Shown here piece by piece: positions 22,062 through 33,307 of a stretch of 64,000 nucleotides of DNA. The DNA lies in NCBI GenBank assembly GCA_021397835.1, contig JAJFZO010000469.1, positions 1,054,001 to 1,118,000 on the forward strand, given 5' to 3'. Position 1 is the stretch's first letter; every line of letters begins with the position of its first letter. The notes under the pieces are model-generated. The model was given only the letters and a program-made list of their open reading frames with translations, was not told the DNA's origin and made no database searches. Both the position numbers and the translations under genes were made by a program. This stretch comes from Moringa oleifera. Taxonomy: Eukaryota > Streptophyta > Magnoliopsida > Brassicales > Moringaceae.

Positions 22062-24517
22062 AGCTTGGGTGTTGTTATGGATTGGTGATTGTTGTCATGG
22101 AAGTATGCTTTGTGCATATGTTTTCTTATGTGCGAAGCCAAATTTTCCTTGTGAAAGTTAGTACTCTCCATTTCCTTTGTTATATATATGTATAAATTCC
22201 AATAATATCTTCTTTTTCTTTTGTGTGATATCTATTCTTATAATTCTTCTAATCTTCATGTTTGTATTGTACACCAAGAGTGACATTTGTGAGTGCTTGT
22301 AAGGAAGGTTCAAATATTTTCTATGAGTTGTTTTCATAATAAAAGAAAGACAAAGAGAAAGAAAATACGTAAAAGAATGACAAAATGACCAAAAGTAAAG
22401 GCAGAGAGAAAGTAAGAAAGAAAAGAGAGAAAAAAGATAAAGAGACAATGAGAAAGAGTTGCTTCTTTATTTATGTTAAAGTTTTTTTAAGAATATTTTT
22501 TTATTTCTATTTTATATTTAAAATTTTTTCATTTGTAGTAATTCATTTAAATTATTTTTAATTTAATGCAAATTGATAATTCAGAATTTGTTTATAAATA
22601 TTTTTTGAAAATTAAAATTTGTTCAGAGAGAGACTAATTATATATTTTGGGGTTTAAATGCCATTTTTTATCATTTCACTTTTTCAATTATGCTTTAATT
22701 TTTCAATTCATGTATGGAAGCAAATTTGCATAACTCATCTAGCACATCTAACATACATTTGAATGTTCAAACAACAAATCAAGGCACTAATCCATTTTAT
22801 AACTCAAACATAAAACCTCTTTTTATACATTCAATCCTCTTTTTTATACAATCAATCTTGTAGCCTTAAAAGTTTTAATCTCTATGTAAACTTCCTCTTC
22901 CTTAACTTTCCTCACCTTGTAGTTGTCCTATAAGTATGTAAGATATACTATTATGACATTTGCAAGAATAATCATGTATAATGGATGAACCTAAGTTGAA
23001 TTCTTATTTTCCTAATTTTATTGTACTTTACTTAGTTCTCATTCTTATGCTCAAGTTTACTTCTTTTTCATGTACAATTGATTTATCACTTCATGTTTCA
23101 TATTCTAGAATGAATCATTTGTATAAACTAAATTTTCTATTTAAACTTGACTATGTTAACGCTTTACTGAATGTCATTTTTTGTAAAACGTCCCCTATTT
23201 TTTGCCTAAATAATCAAGATATAACTATTTCATTTCTTCTTATTTACCCAAGTTGTTTCGCCTTATCTACAAGTTTCATGTTTTACGTTTCACAAATTCA
23301 AAATCCAAACTAACAAGAATTGTGACTCCATTTGCTGCCTTAAAAAATATGGCACTCTTATGTTCTTCAACAAATCTCTAACTATAATCTTCGTACGTAG
23401 CTCAAACATCATGTCTTCCCTCACTATATAGATCAATTAATCATAAAAGAGGATGATAATAAAGAATAATCATAAACCTAACTTATTTACTTTCCTCTAA
23501 GTTAATCCAAATCAGTTTAAGTCAATTCATCAACCTACTTGTGTAGGTTGTCCTTTTTTAGTTCTTTTTTTTCTTTTTTCCCCTAAATTTATGTAGAAGA
23601 CGTGTAGCTAGAGAAATTTATTTAATTTGCAGAGATATATGATTTTCAAGGAAGAAGAAGAGTAAGATGGTTACTGTCTCTTGACAAATAAGGTTTTGGC
23701 AAAATTACTAGGTATCTTGTCTATGCATCCACTTAGCATCTTGTTTTATCTTATTATCTTTTAGTCCTTATAAAATTTTAGTTCAATCCCCATAATTTAT
23801 GTAATTCATAACATGCTTAGCACACTCTTAAATATTGACAACAATCTTTTAGAATTCATGTAATCCATACATAGCAATTCTCAATAAGTATCAAGTGCAT
23901 AGTTTGCACATTCAAACACATATCAATGTACATATATTACATGTGTGCTTTTAATTATGGAATGTGAATGTAGTGAGAGTATGCACATTAACATTTACTT
24001 TTTAAAGCATAGCAAATACCTAATACATATCTTTTTGTAGTCATTTGGTCAAGCGAAGAAATTATGCGTCTTGCGAGCATTTGCTTTATATGATCTTCGA
24101 AAGGTAATCCTTTTAATTTTGTTATGAATCTTGCCATGAAAGGAAAAGTCTTGATTGTTATGAATTAAGTTGCAAATAAAATTTAATCATTCCTTCGTTT
24201 GCTGTGAATCGCATTGGGGAAGAGAAAGTCTCAATTACTCTAACTTGAGTTATGTGCAAAGTTCTATTACTCCTTGGCTTGCTATGAATCACGCCATGGA
24301 AGTGAAAATTCACAACGAATGTGAATCGCATTGTGAAAAAGATAATAGTTGCATCTGATCATGAAGAATGTGAATTGTGTCATTGGCAAACCAGAATGAA
24401 TTACAATCCCAAGATTTTAAGGTCATGATGGGAGTCACCGTTGATAATTTATAAGATAGCTGAAACGAATAAGAGTCGCTTTTTGGTCCATCAAAATCAA
24501 AGGGCAGGATTAATGGA

Positions 24518-24615
24518 AATCGCTTCCTAGTTGACTCTATAAAATAAAAACATTGGGGTGAATGTGAATCACTTCCTAGTTGACTCTATAAAATTGGAGC
24601 AGTAAAATGAATGTG
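24518..24615. repeat. 49-bp tandem repeat, 2 units
   Basis: Two exact-length 49-bp units beginning AATCGCTTCCTAGTTGACTC and ending GAATGTG. The duplicate block has five units at 44218-44462. Confidence 0.85.
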
Positions 24616-26149
24616 AATTGTTTCTTGATAATATTTAAATTAAAATATGCTATTATAGCCTTCTTATGATAATATGTGTTTTTAATGTTATTATAGCCTA
24701 AATATTACAAAACTTTGTCATTATTTATGACTTCAAAATTAATAATTTACTAACATAATTAACAATTAAGACAATATTATTCATAATTTTTTTGTAGGAA
24801 TAAAACATGGGATATATAAAATTAAAAAAGATATTTCAATTATTAATACATAAGCCAAGTGTTTAACTATTTCTCTATTATTTGGGTAGTGTTTTCAAAA
24901 TAATCTAAATCATATTTTGTATAAAAAATATGCTACTAATTCTTTTTAATCCAAATCTGCATAGATGTATCATATATGTTTTAAGGAATTTGTCAATCAA
25001 TTAAAAGGACGAAAACTTTGTTAATTATCTTTCAAATTGAAGGTGGTTCCATATTCTTATAAATGAGAAAATTATTCAAATTAGCCAAAAAAAAAAAAAC
25101 AATTCTCTTTTATGGCAACATCCAAAGCTATTGATTTATATGTTACAACCTTTTTCTCCATTTGAGACAAAAATAAAAAGTGTAGTCATATCATTTTATT
25201 TTTTGGAAGACTATTTATTTATGATTAATGGTTTCAGGACTTGTTAAGAAGTGCGATTTGTTTGGGATAAATGTATTTTGTTATTATTTAAAAAATAAAG
25301 TTTATCTTATGTTTTCATATCTTTATTTTATATTATTGGATAATTGTAATGTTTAATACGGTCATCGTGCATTATTGCATGGTGATCATTAGTTATTATA
25401 TGATTATTGTGTGGCATTTTATAAAGTTTTAATCATGCAATTAGTTATTATATGATTATTATCTTGCATTTTATAAAGTTTTAACATGTCGGAGATTTAA
25501 TATGTACTGTTGGGATATTAGGTATGAAAGAGTTATTTATGTATGCTTATTATTGAACAAAGTTTATCAAATTTAGAGTAATTTTTTCTTTTCTTTCTAA
25601 ATTTGATATTAAGCTAGGTAGTTATTTAAGACCAATGGCATTATTTTTTTAATCAAGATAGTAGATGGTTTAGTCTCGTCTGTTTTTACCTCTTAAATCG
25701 GTATTTGAGAAAGACATAATAAGATTAAGATACAAAGAAGTTTTAACAAGATTAAATATGCTACTTTATATTGTATTAATATAGATATAACTTTAATTCA
25801 CAACACTGGCTTTTTCAAGTTTATAATCATCCAGTTAATTATGTTAAACATATAACAACATTTGTATGTTTTGTAAGAATCTAACAAAGCCAAAAAGATT
25901 TAGAAACACTACTTTCAATTTTAATCAAATAATATCACTCTAACTATAAGATTTCAGCCTCAAAATTTTTGGATTATATGTAGTGTAGACATCAAATTTT
26001 TACCCTTAAAGATTATGTATTTAAAATTTAAAAAGCACTTGAAATTGGTTAAGTGTCAGCAAAAGCAAATAGTTTGGGATCTTGAAACTGACAGTTAATG
26101 AGACGGATTTAGCAAAATCGCTTAAGCATGAGATTGAGATCATGCTGCA

Positions 26150-26480
26150 AGAATAATGTGACATTAAGATTGAGATCATGCTACTGCTAGTCAAGCATTA
26201 AGATTAAGATAGTTGTTAGAATCAAGATCCAGATAATGTTGTCGGCTAGTCAAACATTGAGATTGGGATAGTTATTAGACATTAAGATTGAGATCATGTT
26301 ATTATGCTAGTCAAGCATTAAGATTGAGATAGTTGTTAGACATCGAGATTAGGATCTTGTTGCTACACTAATGAAGCATTAAGATTAGGATAATTGTTAG
26401 ACATCGAGATCGAGATCATGTTGCTGCGCTAGTCATACAACTAGATCAGAATGGTGGTTAAATATTAAGGTCGGAAGCAT
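26150..26480. repeat. About 61-bp tandem repeat, 5 units
   Basis: Units of 59-61 bp of the form AGTCAAGCATTAAGATTGAG + ATAGTTGTTAGACATCGAGA + TCATGTTGCTGCGCT, about five in a row with decaying edges. A matching array lies at 46400-46710 in the duplicated block. Confidence 0.75.
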
Positions 26481-27334
26481 GCTGCAGAAATAGAGTTAGA
26501 TATCAAGATCGAGATTATAATACTGATGAGATTAAGATAATTGTTTGACATCAAGATCAAAATATTTGTTAAATGTCAAGATCAAGATCGTGGCCAAAAA
26601 TTGGGCTTAATGGATTGATACTAAGACTAGATTAGGTTACAGATAGATTATGTTTGAAATGCTAGGAAGGCATCAACATCGTGGATAGTGAATATAAGAT
26701 CAAGTTAGCTTGTTAGTCAAGTTAACGCAATAATTTGTAACTAAAGAAAAAACTTCAAAGAGAGAGAGTTGGAAAAGTAAAGTGAAAAGGTAAGAATGGT
26801 CTTTGAGTTATGCAAATGCATGTCATAGAGCAAGACTCAAAAATGATATCATGATTACAGATCTAATTAGTCCTTGATACGTGAAAGCAACCATCCCCCG
26901 ATCGCACATTCGGAAAAGAAGCAAAAAATATTAAAGATGATCTCATGTTAAATATAAAGACCTAATACAGATGATGATTGATGACAATCTCACATTAGTA
27001 TTGACAGATAATGAACATGATTGATGATGATTTCACATCAAGATAAAGAGACTTATGGACCATTATGATTGATGTCGATTTCACATCAAGATTTAAGGGG
27101 TTTAGCTATTTAAAAAAAGAATGACTGTGAAGATTAAAGAAGCTTGTAAATGGTTCTTGGTAACATGTATTTTATTCAAAACTAACTAAAAAAGGTCATG
27201 GTCACTTTTTTCCAAAACAGATTTTTGGCGGGCTTTATCCTAGAAGTTTATGTATAAATAGGCTCATTCTTGATAGTAAACGGACCTTTACTTTAACCTT
27301 TGAATTCACCTTTGCATTCATTTTCTCTCTAAAG

Positions 27335-27475
27335 TTTAGAAGGCCATACTTTAGCCCTCATCCTTTTATAGATGGATGGCTCATTGTTCTTTAACACTTG
27401 TGGGCCAACGTTCATTATGAGTCTTATGGAGAATTCAATCTTGAATGAGAATTGTCATGGGTTGGTTTTTTTCCA
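27335..27475 (-). promoter_or_regulatory. Orphan MLP promoter (inverted, no gene behind it)
   Basis: On the minus strand this matches the MLP C promoter: CTATAAAAGG at 27371-27362, preceded by a decayed palindrome (GACTCATAATGAACGTTGGCC region, 27400-27432), followed by AAAGTATGGCC. Homology stops near 27335, before the start codon, where the end of the 22062-27325 block abuts. The gene body is missing. Confidence 0.7.
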
Positions 27476-28960
27476 TTAGAGAAAAAGTATACCAGATTAC
27501 TTGAAATTAATTTCAAATTCAATTTTTTGGTTTTGTGTTTAGAAAATTTTCTATTATTTGAAATTTTATCGGTAAATTCTGAATAAATTGATATGTTAGT
27601 TGATTAAAATAATAAATTATGGAATATAAGATACTTATTAAATAAAATTAGAATATCTCTAAATTACCATTATATGTATTATAAAATGACAAGTAATTTA
27701 AATTTATTGTCACAATTAATGTTGTGATTTGTTAATCATATGTTATAATCATTACGTTGATATAGACTATTACTTATCTTTTATTACAGTTAATTGATAT
27801 ATCTTTAAATAATAAAAACATAAATACATTACTACAAATAAAAGCTTTAATGACAGTTAAAAATGATTTTAATAACAATTGTAGAACTGTTATCTTTATT
27901 TATGTCAGGGGAGAGGTTTTAATAATAATTATTAGAAACTGTCATTAAAGGCCCCCAACTGTCGTTAAAGACCCCACTTTAACTAAAGTTCTATTAAAAC
28001 TGTCATTAAAGCCCTTTTGAACGACAATTTTATCATAACTGTCATTGAAGGTATATATTTTGTTGGTGTTGAAAAAATTTGAGATCACTATGTTTCTTCC
28101 AGAACTAACATTAAAGGCCCCAGTGTTTTGAAAGATTAAAGACCTTTTAACACTAGTTCTTATTTATCTGGCATGAAAGACTAATCTTTAATATCAGTTT
28201 ATTATTAACTGACATTAAAAATCTCATTTTTTATGACAATTTTGGAAGAACTATCATTAAATTATTGTCACTTATTACAATTTTTGTAATAGTATTATAT
28301 AAAACTAAAAATAACTTTAATTGTCAAAATGAGATTAAGTATCAGTAATCTTGGATTATTAATAATGTTATTACTTGAGTGATCTCAAAAAATTTGGTAA
28401 ATTATATTTTTTATGATCAATACATTCTAAAAATCTATGAGTTATAATTACTTCATAATTATAATGAGATAAAATACTGAAAGTAACAGAAACAATGGCT
28501 GAAGGTACTTATTATTCATAATTTATTTTTTAGCAGTACTGAGCTGATTTTAGATTACTATTATTTTTTTCTAGATGATTAAATCATTCATTTGGAGGGT
28601 AATTTTGATGATAGAGATAATTGAGGATCGTAGTGATGCAGGATCACCAACTTGTAAACAAATACAATATAAGATGAATTTTATTTTTATCAAAACCATT
28701 CCAGTTTTAATTTAAATAACTTTGTGCTAAACAATCCTTAGAACCAAAAAGATATTTTAAACTTAGTATAGTTACTCAGTTTCAATGTTCTTAATGATAC
28801 TAAAGCAACTCCAGCCAACATGGAAGTAATGATTGAACTAATCTTTCGGGGCTTGAGGTGGTTTCTTCATGTCCACATAAATCAGAACGAGAAAAAGAAA
28901 GGTGAAACTAATAATAGTGTTGTGATGTGAAATGTTTGTCCATGCAGGGAAACCACTAGA
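27470..28960. repeat. Inverted copy of the MLP C upstream spacer
   Basis: Reverse complement of about 20095-21120, diverged, with the 470-bp CACTA derivative inserted at 27827-28296. No gene. The right edge near 28960 is where the P450 segment begins. Confidence 0.75.
27827..28296. mobile_element. 470-bp CACTA deletion derivative (MITE-like)
   Basis: Left end CATTACTACAAATAAAAGC resembles the right end of E1; right end TTATTACAATTTTTGTAATAG resembles the left end of E1 (same GTGAYARTAATTTAAT context). Between them are only subterminal repeats (TTTAATGACAGTT, AACTGTCATTAAAGG). Flanked by ATA on both sides (27824-27826 and 28297-28299). Removing the element plus one ATA regenerates, apart from one A, the uninterrupted sequence of the related arm near 20765, so the insertion is real and postdates the arm duplication. 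No coding capacity; mobilised in trans if ever active. Confidence 0.8.
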
Positions 28961-29085
28961 TGAGGAAAGAGGAGAATGCAGTTGGGACCAACTTGATGAC
29001 TTGCCATTCATCGGTGAAGATTCAAGGGCTTTTGATTTCTGAGATGATGGGATAACGGGTTGCAAACCAATATACTTCATTTATT
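28961..29085 (-). CDS. Coding-looking fragment of unknown origin
   Basis: On the minus strand an ATG at 29080 opens MKYIGLQPVIPSSQKSKALE and continues serine-rich to about 28963, where the frame enters the inverted repeat arm. Base composition is less AT-biased than its surroundings. It could be a truncated host exon brought in with the P450 segment. I recognise no domain, and the frame beyond 28960 is repeat DNA. Low confidence that it is a gene. Confidence 0.22.
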
Positions 29086-29956
29086 CTTTTAGTCTATTTT
29101 TACTGAATCACTTGGATAGTTAAAGCTAAGTATAGAAGCTCACTTGGATAAAGCTAAAAGACAGAAGCTATCGCATTGAAACCTACAGCTAAATAAGGAA
29201 GCTAGGACAAATAAAGAAAATTTGTAATTTTCTTCTCTACTTTCTTGCATGAGTTTTCTGTCAAAGCTGTCTGCTGTCAGGTGTTAGCTTTTTCTTACCA
29301 GTAAACTAGTACAACAGTTGTATCTTGTCTTATAGCCCGGCGCGGTGGGTCGCCTTTTGAATTCAGTAGATAGAAGAAATTATTAGATAGATAAGGAGTA
29401 GATAAGTGAGTGAGTCCTCACTGACCTGAGCGATTTCGATCACCTAGCAGGCCTTTTATTTGGTAGGTAACATCGCCGAAGCGTATCATCAGATTCGACT
29501 ACGAAGAAAGGAACTCGAAGTGAGACAGCACCGTCTTGTGCAACGCAACGATGGTTGGCCCTCTATCATCTTCCATCCAGTAGACTTGAATTTTTTATTT
29601 TCATTTTTGTTGGGAAGATCATGTGCTGAAGATATCATCGCTACCACATAGCAACATCTGGCCTCAAGTTTAGAAAGTGACAAGTCATAATGTCGGTGCA
29701 ATAGATGTTTCCAGAAATTATTAGTCTCGAAGGAAGCTACAGAAACCATCCAAAGGAATTCTAATAATGGAAAATCTGCTTGTCTATGAGAATTTCTAAG
29801 CAAACATATAGACCATAGGTGCCTCTGTCTTTACTGATCACTTGATTATGGGATATGGGACTGTTTTTTCCTCCATTGTCATCAGTATAAGTACATTCTC
29901 TACCTTGCATGTGCTTCAGTTTTGTTTTCCTATTCCATTATTGGTTGTAAACCGAG
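29086..29956. other. P450 upstream region, single-copy
   Basis: About 870 bp not repeated elsewhere in the window. 29330-29560 is markedly richer in GC than the rest (for example CCCGGCGCGGTGGGTCGCC near 29337) and has short open frames on both strands (29460-29651 +, 29489-29803 -). These show no recognisable protein motif. It should contain the P450 promoter; I see no clear TATA box at a convincing distance. Confidence 0.5.
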
Positions 29957-31660
29957 ATGCTTCTCTTTAATCCTGTTAGCTTTGTCCTTCAAGGCTGGGC
30001 ATGGTGGTGGGATGGGCTTGCCGATCACACCACCATCAGAGCTGTCGTCACCTTCTTGGCTCCAACACTTACTATTCTGTGGTTCGCACGGCTGATTAAC
30101 AAAACCAGCACAGACAAACCGCCATTACCACCAGGTCCACCGGGTTTGCCGTTGCTAGGAAACCTTCTCTCTCTTGAGCCTGATCTTCATCTTTACTTTG
30201 CCAAATTATCTCAAACTTACGGCCCAATCGTGAAAGTTCAAATAGGTAGCAAAACCTCCATCGTCATAAGCTCACCTTCGTTAGTAAAACAAGTCCTCAA
30301 GGACTACGATGCAGTTTTTGCTAACCGTGACCCGCCTGCGGCAGGATTAGCTATCACTTACGGTGGCCTTGACATACTCTGGCGCCCCAACGGCCCTGAA
30401 TGGCGCAAGCTGCGCAAGGTCTGCGTTCGTGAACTGATGAGCAACACAAGCCTTGATGCTTGTTACTCTCTTCGTCGTCAAGTGGTGCGAGAGATGGTGA
30501 AGGGGCTCTATGGGAAGACTGGTTCGCCCATTGACATTGGCGAACTATCGTCCTTGACAGCGCTGAACTTGATGATGAGCATCTTGTGGGGTGTTTCCGT
30601 AGATGGCAGCGAGAAGATAAAATTAGGTTATGAGTTTAGGCATGTAGTGGAAGAGATGGTTACATTGCTAGGAAAACCAAACATCTCTGATCTGTTTCCT
30701 GTGCTTGCTCCCTTTGATTTACAAGGCATCCAATCCAAAATGAAGAAGCTCTCGTTGTGGTTCGACGGTACTTTCGATCATATCTTAGCGGGCAAATTGA
30801 AAGCGGATGAAACCAAGGGAGAGAGCAAGAGGAACAACAACAACAAGAGGAAGGACTTCCTGCAGGTCCTCTTAGAGCTCAATCAGCAGGAAGATGATAA
30901 GACCTCACTGTCTACAACCCAAATTAAGGCTCTGTTAATGGTACATATCTATTGCAAAATTCTAGTACTTTTATTTTCTAAGCTTTTCAGCCTGCCAATT
31001 GGTCATATTGGGAGTTTGATAATTTTGATACAGGACGTTATTTCTGCAGCAACGGATACAACATCCACAACAGTGGAATGGGCAATGGCAGAGTTGCTGC
31101 GGCACCCAGAGATACTGAAGAGAACCTGTGAAGAGTTGGAGAGAGTGGTAGGAGATGACAATATTGTAGAGGATTCCCACATACCCAACCTGCGTTACTT
31201 ATACGCAGTCATAAAAGAGACATGGAGAATGCACCCACCTGCTCCTCTCTTAGTCCCACACAGCCCTAGTGAAACTACTACGTTGGCTGGGTACACAATC
31301 CCTAAGGGCTCCAGTGTTTTCTGTAACATATGGCTTATACAGAGGAGCCCGGAAGCGTGGAAGAATCCACTGGCATTTCAGCCTGAGAGGTTCTTGGAAG
31401 CTGCGGGAGAAGGTGACTATCACGGCAACAATTTCAACTTTCTTCCGTTTGGATCTGGGAGGAGAATTTGTGCCGGAATTCCTTTAGCAGAGAAGATGGT
31501 CATGTATGTGTTAGCTACACTGCTGCATTCCTTTGAATGGGAACTGCCAGAGGGGCAGAAGCTTGACATGAGGGAGAAATTTGGAATCGTAATGAAGAAA
31601 TCAGACCCACTTGTTTTAGTACCAACTGCAAGATTACCCAAGGAAGAGCAATATTGCTGA
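29957..31660 (+). CDS. Cytochrome P450, CYP706-like, 536 aa
   Basis: Microsomal haem-thiolate monooxygenase (NADPH-P450 reductase dependent), A-type clan. Exon 1 29957-30940 (328 codons), phase-0 intron 30941-31033 (93 bp, GT-AG), exon 2 31034-31660. In the 536-aa product: N-terminal hydrophobic anchor (about 27-45), proline hinge PPLPPGPPGLP (55-65), C-helix WRKLR (149-153), I-helix AATDTT (333-338), ExxR as ETWR (390-393), PERF (445-448), haem loop FGSGRRICAG (467-476) with ligand Cys 474. The segment NISDLFPVLAPFDLQGI is characteristic of CYP706, a family whose known members act on terpenoids or other specialised metabolites; the substrate here cannot be deduced. The intron site is the conserved one for A-type P450s. 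All key motifs are present, so it is probably functional. It sits in a single-copy segment interrupting the inverted arm; its last 31 codons and 3' UTR recur at 40921-41193. Confidence 0.93.
   Translation: MLLFNPVSFVLQGWAWWWDGLADHTTIRAVVTFLAPTLTILWFARLINKTSTDKPPLPPGPPGLPLLGNLLSLEPDLHLYFAKLSQTYGPIVKVQIGSKTSIVISSPSLVKQVLKDYDAVFANRDPPAAGLAITYGGLDILWRPNGPEWRKLRKVCVRELMSNTSLDACYSLRRQVVREMVKGLYGKTGSPIDIGELSSLTALNLMMSILWGVSVDGSEKIKLGYEFRHVVEEMVTLLGKPNISDLFPVLAPFDLQGIQSKMKKLSLWFDGTFDHILAGKLKADETKGESKRNNNNKRKDFLQVLLELNQQEDDKTSLSTTQIKALLMVHIYCKILVLLFSKLFSLPIGHIGSLIILIQDVISAATDTTSTTVEWAMAELLRHPEILKRTCEELERVVGDDNIVEDSHIPNLRYLYAVIKETWRMHPPAPLLVPHSPSETTTLAGYTIPKGSSVFCNIWLIQRSPEAWKNPLAFQPERFLEAAGEGDYHGNNFNFLPFGSGRRICAGIPLAEKMVMYVLATLLHSFEWELPEGQKLDMREKFGIVMKKSDPLVLVPTARLPKEEQYC
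30941..31033 (+). other. P450 intron, 93 bp, stop-free in frame
   Basis: Bounded by GTACAT and TACAG. It is 31 codons long and contains no stop in the P450 frame, so an unspliced transcript would encode a 567-aa protein with a hydrophobic 31-residue insert just before the oxygen-binding I-helix. The motifs fit only the spliced form. Confidence 0.85.
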
Positions 31661-31915
31661 GATTTGAACCTTTCTTTCCCTCTTACAGAGAACTCCCACG
31701 TCGTACTATCTCATTCGTTTGATACTCCATTAGAAGTATGTCCATGTCCCATGTCATATTATGTCAAATGTTTGATGTGGAGAAATAAATGTATGGGCTT
31801 GCTGCGGGCCTAATACAATGGCCTTAGCACTACTTTTTTCCCATTTAAAATGGGAAAGATTCAATAAACTTGGGGCTGAATAATTATCAGGATGATTACT
31901 TGCATCAAATACCCT
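31661..31915 (+). other. P450 3' flank
   Basis: 3' UTR region containing AAATAAATG near 31785; matched by 41040-41193. The single-copy segment ends at about 31915 where the inverted arm resumes. Confidence 0.6.
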
Positions 31916-32520
31916 GATCTGATGGCTTATTAGATGTATGACAGGATAGAGAGCGCATGATAATTAATTTGACAATAGAGTATATGTGGCAAATAAATCA
32001 GAGATTATGTACTGCAGGGAAGATTGAATTTTCCTACAATTTTGAGGGAAGGGCAGTTTCTCCATAAATTTTAACCCAAGAGAAAAAGAAAAATAACGAG
32101 TTCCTTTCGTGTGCCTATCATATAACTTCATTAAGATACCAATATTTATACAATGCAACTAACACTTGGAATATGCATTCAATACCTTCTATTTATTAAA
32201 ACTAAAGTAAAAATTGAAAGATTACTTCCACAACATTTGAAGTTTAATTACAATATTGCAAGGATTTTGAAGTGTTTGCCAGAACGTTTCATTTTCCAGC
32301 AACTTCTTTTCATTTTTCAGTCATTATGCAGCAATTTTGTGTGATTTAAAGTCACAAGGGTTACTAAAACTTAAATTTATATCCATGGCAACCTTCTTTC
32401 AGTCATGCACTAGCCGATAATGTTTAAGAAGCACGCTAATCCCCCGCGAGATCAATAAAATTCAAATTAACTGTCGGTGAGGTTGACTTCTAAGCAGAAC
32501 TTTCAATGGTGGAAGTACTA
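31916..32520. repeat. Inverted copy of spacer 19470-20063
   Basis: Reverse complement of the region after kinesin copy 2. No gene; the open frame at 32153-32344 has relatives at 19528-19794 and 5036-5227 but no recognisable product. Confidence 0.7.
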
Positions 32521-32529
32521 TGCAAGCTA

Positions 32530-33010
32530 AGAAGGTCTCTCAAATAAAGCCTCCTCAGTAAGTCTCTCAGCAACCGTTCCTCTCTTTGGATCATCTAGAA
32601 GTCTTAGTGGTGTACTATCCGAGCTAAGGAGATCTCTGACAACTTTGTTATAAATCACCAGGGCACAGAATTTCAGGATAAATATTTCTCTATCTATATG
32701 CTTCTCCATATAGTCAAATATATCTGCCATTGCATATTTAGTAATTCCACCCATGCTGTGTTTTTTTCCATTGCTCCTGTGCCCGATTAATGCCACTGAG
32801 GGCAGAAATTAACAACAACATCCTTGTCTCCCTGCTTCGTGGGACAGTGGCATGCAAATACTCTGTCAAATGTATATGGATAGATTGAAACATAAACCTC
32901 TCTGTTTAGTTGTGCTTGCACATAATGGTGGTATTGTCAATGCATTCTCACTCTGATATATCGATTCCTCTCATTTTCTTTCTCGTTCAAAGGTCTAATC
33001 TGATTGAAAC
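32530..33010 (-). pseudogene. Kinesin-7 motor-domain fragment, copy 3 (inverted)
   Basis: Minus-strand counterpart of copy 2. The longest open part (32796-32527) reads GITKYAMADIFDYMEKHIDR, FILKFCALVIYNKVVRDLLS, then DDPKRGTVAERLTEEAL, closer to the kinesin consensus than copy 2. The P-loop region is degraded (GHRSNGKK) and a short deletion lies just before it. Upstream, YTFDRVF-type residues are readable in another frame. Non-functional. Confidence 0.8.
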
Positions 33011-33255
33011 AGGGATATTGTCAATGACTATGGTAGTGAAAAGGATTGGAAAAGAAAAGGGAGAGAAAGAAGAAAAAGGAGATAAAAGAATAGTAGTTAT
33101 GGGAAAGAAGGATAACATGAGGTCAGGGAATTTGTTTTTGTGAGGAAGGAGAAAAATTAAAAAAGGAAAACAGGAGAAGAAGAGGAATTGATGACTTTGG
33201 TATATAAGGTTGGTTTAAATAATAATAACAATAACAATATAACAACAACAGCAGC

Positions 33256-33307
<52 letters not shown>

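Larger units (their letters stand above)
22062..27325. repeat. MLP C downstream segment, long duplicated block copy 1
   Basis: About 5.3 kb with no convincing gene, duplicated in direct orientation at 41742-47560. Contents in order: a purine-rich tract (22335-22465), AT-rich spacer with short frames such as 22981-23313 that are not kept open in the copy, a GTGAATCGC-rich region (24180-24620) with two 49-bp tandem units, AT-rich spacer, and a GATCATG/TTAAGATTGAGATAG tandem array (26090-26600). The block ends at the TTTGCATTC sequence near 27320. The absence of a frame conserved between copies argues against coding function. Confidence 0.75.

Noticed and set aside
22981..23313. 110-codon hydrophobic frame
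   Set aside because: The frame is not kept in the paralogous block near 42660-42990, and composition alone explains the hydrophobicity.
24180..24620. Possible CRISPR-like or satellite array because of the regular GTGAATCGC spacing
   Set aside because: Units are contiguous 49-bp tandem repeats with no spacers, in a plant locus.
29330..29450. Possible tRNA or small RNA gene in the GC-rich stretch
   Set aside because: No cloverleaf, A/B boxes or CCA-adjacent stem could be found.
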